From NCBI GenBank assembly GCA_001780385.1, contig MFGW01000232.1, forward strand, positions 133,305 through 139,682: a stretch of 6,378 nt of DNA, given 5' to 3'. This document shows positions 1 through 4,834 of the stretch, in pieces (the first letter of the stretch is position 1; each line of letters starts with the position of its first letter). Source of the DNA: Candidatus Fischerbacteria bacterium RBG_13_37_8 (GTDB lineage: Bacteria > Acidobacteriota > HRBIN11 > MFGW01). Below the pieces are notes generated by a model, which saw nothing but the letters and a program-made list of their open reading frames with translations, did no database searches and was not told where the DNA came from. A program made the position numbers and the translations under genes.

Positions 1-1572
1 ATTAAGATAATCTGTCTTTTGCTTGAAGGCTATGAGTTTTTCAATATCATAAACGGGCTGTGTTTGAATGAATCGGGCTCCTTCTGTGACTTTTTCTGCT
101 ATTCTTTCTATATCACCATCTACATTTTTTGAAGAAGGATTTCCCGCTATTCCAATAATAAAATTAGTTCTTGAATCAATTGGGGCACCAGAAAAATTAT
201 AACCTTTATTTAGACTGTTTATAATTTTCACAAGTCCTAGCGAATCTACATCAAATACTGATGTTGCTTTTGGAAAATCTCCTATGGTCGCAGGATCACC
301 TCTCAACGCAAGTATTACATTAATGCCTAATGCAGCAGCACCAAGCAATTCTGATTGAATGCCAAGTATATTTCTATCACGACAGGTAAAATGCAAAATA
401 GGTTCTAATCCTATCCTCTCTTTTACTAAGTAGGACATAACAATAGAAGACATTCTCACCCGTGCCATTGGATTATCGGCAATATTTACTAAATCTAATC
501 CCTGTCTTTTGAAACGCATTGATTCGTCGAGCAGTTTTGCATAATCCCAGCCCTTTGGTGGATCAATTTCCACTGTGAGAATAAAATCTTTTTTCATATA
601 TTCTTTAAGACTGCATGCTTTATATTCTATCTCGAGGGGAGCCGTTTCTTTTTTTTCTGGCTCAAGAATACTTACCGGGCTTGTTATTGTTCTCTTTGGT
701 TTTTTCTTTAGGATGACTTCTGCCATGGTTTGTATATGCTCAGGTCCTGAACCGCAACAAGCTCCTACTATATTTGCGCCTAATTCAGCATATAATTTTG
801 CATAGCGTTTCAAGTAATCAGGACTTGAATAATAAACGGGTTTACCTTTTTCAATGGCAGGGTAGCCCGCATTTGGTTGTACTGATATATAATAAGGCAA
901 TTTATTTATAAGAGCCTGCAGAACATCGTATGTTTCGCGAGGACCCAGTGAACAGTTTATCCCAACAACATCAGCTCCATCGAATGCAACAGTGCGTAAT
1001 GATGCCTCTGCATCATCTCCAAATTTAGTCTTGACGTCAGCCATTATGGTTAATTGACATATTACCGGAATAGAAGCTATTGATTTAGCCGCTTTTACTG
1101 CTTCCCTCGCTTCTATAAGGCTTGATATTGTTTCAATTATTATAATGTCAACACCAGCTTCTATTAAATAGCTTATTTGTTCCTGGTATGTTTGGCTTAC
1201 CTCCTGTAAACTTAGTGGTCCATAAGGTTTAATTAATGCTCCTAAAGGTCCTACTGACCCGGCTACATATACGTCGCTTCTGCGAGCTGCATCTTTAGCT
1301 AAACGTACTCCTTCCTGGTTTATTTTCTTAACTTTCTTCTCAAGATTATATTTTCTTAATTGCACATGATTTGCTGCAAAAGTATTCGTTTCTATTATTT
1401 GCGCACCAGCTCGAATATAATCTTCATGAATTGATAATACTAGTGATGGATTTAGCAAATTTTGCTCTTCTTTGCAATAATGAACAGGAACACCTCGTAC
1501 GATAAGCTGTGTCCCCATGGCACCATCGCATAATAATAGTTCGTTCTTAAGTTGTTCTAGAAAATCTTTCAT
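1..1572 (-). CDS. Bifunctional homocysteine S-methyltransferase / methylenetetrahydrofolate reductase, C-terminus cut off by window edge
   Basis: This cytosolic two-domain enzyme of methionine and one-carbon metabolism resembles Bacillus subtilis YitJ. The N-terminal domain (about residues 1-290) is a zinc-dependent homocysteine methyltransferase barrel. It opens with the DGAMGTQ motif (16-22), has ETNTF (61-65), and carries the zinc cysteines Cys207 (GINCS) and Cys272-Cys273 (GACCGSGPEH). After a charged linker (about 290-320), the C-terminal domain is an FAD-dependent MetF-type reductase that makes 5-methyltetrahydrofolate. It shows VEIDPPKG with the likely catalytic Glu335, ALRGDP with Asp426, and QTQPVYD with Gln505, which match E. 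coli MetF Glu28, Asp120 and Gln183 by motif. The frame is open for 524 codons with no stop. Family members are about 610 residues, so roughly 90 are missing beyond position 1. The ATG at 1572 is the only plausible start: an in-frame stop lies eight codons upstream and the next Met is inside DGAMG. The visible methyltransferase domain lacks a cobalamin module; it could use S-methylmethionine or another methyl donor, which sequence alone cannot decide. Confidence 0.93.
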   Translation of the reverse strand, partial: MKDFLEQLKNELLLCDGAMGTQLIVRGVPVHYCKEEQNLLNPSLVLSIHEDYIRAGAQIIETNTFAANHVQLRKYNLEKKVKKINQEGVRLAKDAARRSDVYVAGSVGPLGALIKPYGPLSLQEVSQTYQEQISYLIEAGVDIIIIETISSLIEAREAVKAAKSIASIPVICQLTIMADVKTKFGDDAEASLRTVAFDGADVVGINCSLGPRETYDVLQALINKLPYYISVQPNAGYPAIEKGKPVYYSSPDYLKRYAKLYAELGANIVGACCGSGPEHIQTMAEVILKKKPKRTITSPVSILEPEKKETAPLEIEYKACSLKEYMKKDFILTVEIDPPKGWDYAKLLDESMRFKRQGLDLVNIADNPMARVRMSSIVMSYLVKERIGLEPILHFTCRDRNILGIQSELLGAAALGINVILALRGDPATIGDFPKATSVFDVDSLGLVKIINSLNKGYNFSGAPIDSRTNFIIGIAGNPSSKNVDGDIERIAEKVTEGARFIQTQPVYDIEKLIAFKQKTDYLN

Positions 1573-1585
1573 CTGAATCGTTATG

Positions 1586-1614
1586 ATATTACCTTAAATT
1601 ATGTGATTTTGCAA
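1586..1614 (-). promoter_or_regulatory. Sigma-70-type promoter for the methyltransferase/reductase gene, very short leader
   Basis: Read on the minus strand, TTGCAA (1609-1614) is followed by a 17-base spacer and TAATAT (1586-1591). A start of transcription about seven bases after the -10 box falls near 1579, leaving only about seven bases before the ATG at 1572. No Shine-Dalgarno sequence fits in that space; the only purine-rich stretch, AAGGT, lies about 19 bases from the ATG and overlaps the -10 region. This suggests a near-leaderless message. The promoter is a motif call only, but spacing and sequence are good. Confidence 0.55.
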
Positions 1615-1654
1615 TGTAATGTAAGCAGGTAATCGATTTTCTCAAAAAACTAGA

Positions 1655-1683
1655 TAAAAATAAAAAGGTTAACCTTAACCTCT
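1655..1683 (-). terminator. Rho-independent terminator after the cystathionine beta-synthase gene
   Basis: On the minus strand, a few bases after the stop codon at 1691-1693, an AGGTTA / TAACCT stem (six pairs, extendable with G-U pairs) closes on the tetraloop AGGT. It is followed directly by a T-rich tract (TTTTTATTTTT, ending near 1655). The orientation serves the gene at 1691-2665 and would separate its transcript from the downstream methyltransferase/reductase gene. The stem is short and not GC-rich, so termination may be partial. Confidence 0.65.
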
Positions 1684-1690
1684 CTCTTGT

Positions 1691-2665
1691 TTAATCAGGA
1701 TAATAAAAATTATGTTCCTTGTACCATTCCTTGTTTATTTTTGAGAGATATTTTACTCCGGTATCTGGCAGCAGCACTACTGTAACAGATTCTAAAGGCA
1801 GGGAGGGGGCTACTTTGAGAACCGCTGCTATTGCAGCTCCAGAGGAACTTCCGGTGAGAATCGCCTCTTCCCGAACTAATCTAATTGTCATCTCGTATGC
1901 TTCCTTGTCTGTAATTTGAATTATAGAGTCTATATAGGCAAAATCAATGGTGCCTGGAATCATGTCTTCCCCAATGCCATCTATCAAATATGGTTTAGGT
2001 TCCGGTAATTTATGCGTATAAAAATAATCAGTATATACGGAACCAACGGTATCTACTCCGATAATTTTAATAGTGCTATTCTGTTCTTTAAGATATTTTG
2101 CTACACCATAAATAGTACCGCCTGTGCCAATGCCACAAACAAAATGTGTCAGTTTGTGCTCAGTTTGTTCCCATATTTCAGGCCCCGTTGTTGTATAATG
2201 AGCAAGAGGATTCATGGGATTTTGATATTGCTGTGGCATATAAGAATTGGGTATTTCTTTCGATAATCTTTCAGCCGTTTTATAATAAGATTGTTCATCA
2301 TCCGGAGGCACATTAGTTGGGCAAACAATGCATTTTGCACCGTATGCCTCCAATAAGCGTATTTTTTCTTGAGGAGCTTTATCAAGGAGCACACAGATAA
2401 GTTTGTATCCTTTTAAAATACAGGCAAGTGCAAGACCGACACCGGTATTTCCGGATGTGGGTTCTATTATAGTAGCTCCAGGTTTAATTTTACCTTCTTT
2501 TTCTGCTTGCTCTAGCATGAAAATCCCTATTCTATCTTTTACGGAACCTCCCGGATTAAAGGATTCAAGTTTTACCAGAATGATATGTTTAGTCGAAGTA
2601 ACTTTGTTTAATTTAACCAGCGGTGTTTTTCCAATAAGTTCTAGCATATTTTTCGCATAACGCAT
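1691..2665 (-). CDS. Cystathionine beta-synthase, catalytic core only (PLP fold type II); cysteine synthase activity is the alternative
   Basis: This cytosolic PLP enzyme most likely condenses serine with homocysteine to cystathionine, the first step of transsulfuration. In its 324 residues, the PLP lysine is Lys43 in GGSVKDR, the substrate loop is PTSGNTG (69-75), the phosphate loop is GTGGT (180-184), and GSSSG (272-276) with LPD (299-301) completes the cofactor site. Features that favour CBS over O-acetylserine sulfhydrylase are PTNVPPDDEQSYY (116-128), EIPNS (137-141), VDTVGSVY (204-211), DGIGEDMIP (229-237) and the tail KEWYKEHNF (312-320). From memory these resemble the mycobacterial Rv1077 type. 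Rv1077-like proteins carry a C-terminal pair of CBS domains; this one ends at the core and also lacks the animal haem domain. The start is supported by AGGAGA nine bases upstream. A terminator follows the stop codon. Because CBS and cysteine synthases share one fold and some bacterial enzymes do both reactions, the substrate is inferred, though the adjacent homocysteine enzyme supports CBS. Confidence 0.85.
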   Translation of the reverse strand: MRYAKNMLELIGKTPLVKLNKVTSTKHIILVKLESFNPGGSVKDRIGIFMLEQAEKEGKIKPGATIIEPTSGNTGVGLALACILKGYKLICVLLDKAPQEKIRLLEAYGAKCIVCPTNVPPDDEQSYYKTAERLSKEIPNSYMPQQYQNPMNPLAHYTTTGPEIWEQTEHKLTHFVCGIGTGGTIYGVAKYLKEQNSTIKIIGVDTVGSVYTDYFYTHKLPEPKPYLIDGIGEDMIPGTIDFAYIDSIIQITDKEAYEMTIRLVREEAILTGSSSGAAIAAVLKVAPSLPLESVTVVLLPDTGVKYLSKINKEWYKEHNFYYPD

Positions 2666-2674
2666 ATTTCAAAT

Positions 2675-2680
2675 TCTCCT
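2675..2680 (-). promoter_or_regulatory. Ribosome binding site of the cystathionine beta-synthase gene
   Basis: AGGAGA on the minus strand lies nine bases before the ATG at 2665. It is a strong Shine-Dalgarno match that fixes the start and shows that this organism uses canonical sites, in contrast to the downstream methyltransferase gene. Confidence 0.8.
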
Positions 2681-2702
2681 ATTAAAATGAATTAAGGGGT
2701 CA

Positions 2703-2718
2703 AGGATTCGAGGATTCA
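2703..2718. repeat. Tandem 8-base repeat AGGATTCG / AGGATTCA
   Basis: Two adjacent copies of AGGATTC(G/A) lie at 2703-2710 and 2711-2718, about 40-60 bases upstream of the minus-strand gene. On the minus strand the same bases contribute TTGAAT and TTGACC, which could act as -35-like boxes, so the repeat may overlap a promoter or a regulator site. It may equally be the edge of a degenerate dispersed intergenic repeat together with the hairpins next to it. Confidence 0.4.
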
Positions 2719-2723
2719 AGTGT

Positions 2724-2744
2724 TGGCGAACAAAGCATTCGCCA
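2724..2744. repeat. Perfect 7-bp inverted repeat (hairpin) in the divergent intergenic region
   Basis: TGGCGAA (2724-2730) and TTCGCCA (2738-2744) form a perfect seven-pair stem around the seven-base loop CAAAGCA. It is GC-rich compared with its surroundings and has no T tract on either side, so it is not a typical terminator. It resembles small REP-like extragenic palindromes. An operator for a dimeric regulator is an alternative. Confidence 0.6.
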
Positions 2745-2778
2745 GTTCCCTGTATCCATTGTTCAGGATGTACTGTAG

Positions 2779-2795
2779 GAACAAGCCTTGTGTTC
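2779..2795. repeat. Second small inverted repeat, possibly of the same family
   Basis: GAACA (2779-2783) and TGTTC (2791-2795) pair around the seven-base loop AGCCTTG. The flanks TAG (2776-2778) and CTA (2800-2802) could extend the stem across a four-base bulge. The shared GAACAA-AGC look and equal loop size hint that this is a decayed copy of the element at 2724-2744. Confidence 0.35.
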
Positions 2796-2804
2796 ATCCC
2801 TATT

Positions 2805-2832
2805 ATTTTATATGTATAGTATTAGTATGCAA
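2805..2832 (-). promoter_or_regulatory. Possible distal promoter for the cystathionine beta-synthase gene
   Basis: On the minus strand, TTGCAT (2827-2832) is followed by a 16-base spacer and TAAAAT (2805-2810). If used, it would give a leader of about 130 bases containing both hairpins. The -35 box is weak, and AT-rich DNA gives such matches by chance. A nearer alternative is TTGAAT with a 17-base spacer to CTTAAT just upstream of the ribosome binding site. Confidence 0.25.
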
Positions 2833-2880
2833 AAGCGATTCCTTTTTACTATAATGAAATTGAAGAATTTTCACAATACA

Positions 2881-2910
2881 TTGATTAGAAGACAAAAATC
2901 CGAGTATAAT
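2881..2910 (+). promoter_or_regulatory. Sigma-70-type promoter of selB
   Basis: TTGATT (2881-2886), an 18-base spacer and a perfect TATAAT (2905-2910) precede selB. Transcription would start near 2917, giving a leader of about 25 bases that contains the ribosome binding site. This is the best promoter match in the window and is placed as expected for the selB-membrane protein transcript. Confidence 0.65.
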
Positions 2911-2926
2911 TGTCTTTACTTTCTCG

Positions 2927-2932
2927 AAAGGA
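2927..2932 (+). promoter_or_regulatory. Ribosome binding site deciding the GTG start of selB
   Basis: AAAGGA sits nine bases before the GTG at 2942. No ATG lies closer, and the encoded N-terminus (MKHFIIGTAGHIDHGKS) begins exactly where SelB proteins normally begin, so the GTG start is well supported. Confidence 0.75.
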
Positions 2933-2941
2933 ATAAGATAA

Positions 2942-4834
2942 GTGAAGCATTTTATCATAGGAACTGCCGGACATATAGACCATGGAAAATCTGCGCTGGT
3001 AAATGCGATAACTGGAATTAATCCAGACAGGCTCAAAGAAGAGAGGGAACGTGGAATTACCATAGATATTGGCTTTGCTCATTTTTGCATTGATGAAAAT
3101 ACCATGGTTTCGTTTATTGATGTTCCGGGTCATGAAAAATTTATCCGCAATATGATTGCGGGCGCTGTTGGGATTGATGCTGTAATACTGGTTATTGCAG
3201 CGAATGAATCTGTTAAACCGCAAACCGTTGAACATCTTCAGATTTGCGAACTTTTAGGGATAAAAAAAGGATTTATTGTTTTAACAAAAATTGACCTTGT
3301 AGATGATGATATTGTTGCCCTAGTTACCTTAGAAGCAAAAGAATTTTTAAAAGGTACTTTTTTGGAAAAAAGTCCAATCATTCCAGTAAGTTCAACAAAT
3401 AACAAGGGTATAGAAGAAGTGAAAAAACACATAGTTTTGCTTAAGGAAGAATTAGAACATAAACCTTATGATAAAATATTACGAATGCCAATTGACCGTT
3501 CATTTTTAATGAAAGGATATGGGATTGTAGTAACGGGCACTATTTTTGAAGGGGTTGTCCATAAAAATCAAGATGTTGAAATATTGCCATCACATCTTAA
3601 AGCAAGGATAAAAAAAATTCAGATTCATAACCAGGAATGTGATATGGCAGAAGCAGGCAACAGAGCAGCTCTCAATCTTGCCGGCATCGAAAAAAATCAA
3701 TTGAAACGCGGTGATGTCCTTGTACAGCCTGATAGTTTTCATGTATCCAACTTGATTGAGGCAAAACTATATCTTTTTAAAAATATCATGAATAATAAGG
3801 AAAGATATAAAAAATTGAGATTCTATCATGGTACGTCAGAAAATGCTTGTATAATAAATTATATACCTGCAGATAGTTCAAATACCCTCTATGCTCAATT
3901 AGAAATTGAATCACCTAATTTATTTTTAGTAGATGACAGGTTTATATTAAGAACTTTTTCACCAATGAGAACTATTGGTGGCGGCATAATACTTGACATA
4001 TCGAAAAAGAAATATAGAAAAAAGGATCATCTCTGGCTCGTGAAAAAGTTAGATGAAAATGCTCAATCATTGCTATGGGATAAGGTATATTTCTGGATCA
4101 AACATTCAAGGTATGATGGAATAACACTCGCTTCCTTGGTAAGCAAAACTGGATTTAAAGAAGAGACAATAATGAAAAAAATTGAGTTTCTGCATAATAT
4201 AAAGCTCATACCTTCACGCGATAATCTCTTTATTTATGAAAAAGAATACACAGCATTAAAAACTGTTATCATGAACACAATAAAAAAATTTCAATTGAAG
4301 AATCCATTTGAAAAGGGAATTCAAAAATCACGATTAAAAACAGAATTCTATTATCAATTGAATAATGAAATATTTTCCAATATTATTTCAGATTTGTTGA
4401 CAGAAAAGCAGCTTCAATCTTCGGAGGATTATTTACGATTAAATGAATTAAGTCTTACACTTTCAGAAGATGAAAATACAATAATTGAAACTATTGTGCA
4501 ATCCTATAAGGGAGCACTGTTTTCACCACCATTTTGGGATGATGTCAAATCAAAAATTGCGAATAAAGCATTGGCAGAAAAAATATTTTATTACCTGATC
4601 AACAAAAAGGAAATTATAAAAGTTAATGATGAATTTTATTTTCACAGAGATGCTATAGAGAATATTGCAGCTGGACTGCTTTCATTTTGCAGGGAACAAG
4701 GAGAAATGGAAGTAAGTGATTTTAAAGCGCTTTTTAATACAAGCAGAAAGTATGCTATCCCTCTTTTAGAATATTTTGATAAAATTGGGTATACTATACG
4801 AATTGGCAATAAACGAAAATTGAAGAGTGAATAA
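2942..4834 (+). CDS. selB: Selenocysteine-specific elongation factor SelB
   Basis: SelB is a GTPase that brings selenocysteinyl-tRNA(Sec) to the ribosome at UGA codons marked by a downstream SECIS hairpin. The 630 residues match bacterial SelB length (E. coli 614). The EF-Tu-like part shows the P-loop GTAGHIDHGKS (7-17), the switch I region RERGITIDIGF (35-45), DVPGHEKF (60-67), TKID (115-118) and VSS (149-151). The SelB hallmark RMPIDRSFLMKGYGIVVTGT (181-200) opens domain II, and RFYHGTSE (293-300) with FILRTFSPMRTIGGGIILD (334-352) marks domain III. From about residue 370 to the end lie the winged-helix repeats that bind SECIS RNA, the last with NTSRKYAIPLLEYFDKIGYT. Every GTPase motif is intact. 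It starts with GTG after a good ribosome binding site and promoter. The gene stands apart from selA, selD and a tRNA(Sec) gene, none of which is in the window, so the rest of the selenocysteine machinery must be encoded elsewhere. Confidence 0.97.
   Translation: MKHFIIGTAGHIDHGKSALVNAITGINPDRLKEERERGITIDIGFAHFCIDENTMVSFIDVPGHEKFIRNMIAGAVGIDAVILVIAANESVKPQTVEHLQICELLGIKKGFIVLTKIDLVDDDIVALVTLEAKEFLKGTFLEKSPIIPVSSTNNKGIEEVKKHIVLLKEELEHKPYDKILRMPIDRSFLMKGYGIVVTGTIFEGVVHKNQDVEILPSHLKARIKKIQIHNQECDMAEAGNRAALNLAGIEKNQLKRGDVLVQPDSFHVSNLIEAKLYLFKNIMNNKERYKKLRFYHGTSENACIINYIPADSSNTLYAQLEIESPNLFLVDDRFILRTFSPMRTIGGGIILDISKKKYRKKDHLWLVKKLDENAQSLLWDKVYFWIKHSRYDGITLASLVSKTGFKEETIMKKIEFLHNIKLIPSRDNLFIYEKEYTALKTVIMNTIKKFQLKNPFEKGIQKSRLKTEFYYQLNNEIFSNIISDLLTEKQLQSSEDYLRLNELSLTLSEDENTIIETIVQSYKGALFSPPFWDDVKSKIANKALAEKIFYYLINKKEIIKVNDEFYFHRDAIENIAAGLLSFCREQGEMEVSDFKALFNTSRKYAIPLLEYFDKIGYTIRIGNKRKLKSE

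Noticed and set aside
575..805. Plus-strand open frame of 76 codons
   Set aside because: It lies wholly inside the methyltransferase/reductase gene on the opposite strand, has no ribosome binding site and gives no recognisable protein.
1691..2665. Plain annotation as cysteine synthase (CysK/CysM)
   Set aside because: The fold is shared, and TTTGPEIWEQT looks CysM-like, but the PPDDEQSYY loop, EIPNS, VGSVY, DGIGEDMIP and the KEWYKEHNF tail fit cystathionine beta-synthase better. It is kept as the alternative.
2724..2744. Hairpin as a rho-independent terminator
   Set aside because: No T tract follows on either strand, and no gene ends into this region: both neighbours start from it.
2850..2855. 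A second TATAAT upstream of selB
   Set aside because: No acceptable -35 box lies 16-18 bases before it, whereas the TATAAT at 2905-2910 has one and is better placed.
2666..2941. tRNA, SECIS or riboswitch in the largest intergenic region
   Set aside because: No cloverleaf, CCA end or long conserved-looking stem could be found; only two short hairpins and promoter-like boxes are present.
2788..3021. Plus-strand open frame of 77 codons overlapping the selB start
   Set aside because: It overlaps the conserved selB N-terminus in another frame and covers the selB promoter. Its sequence looks like translated non-coding DNA.
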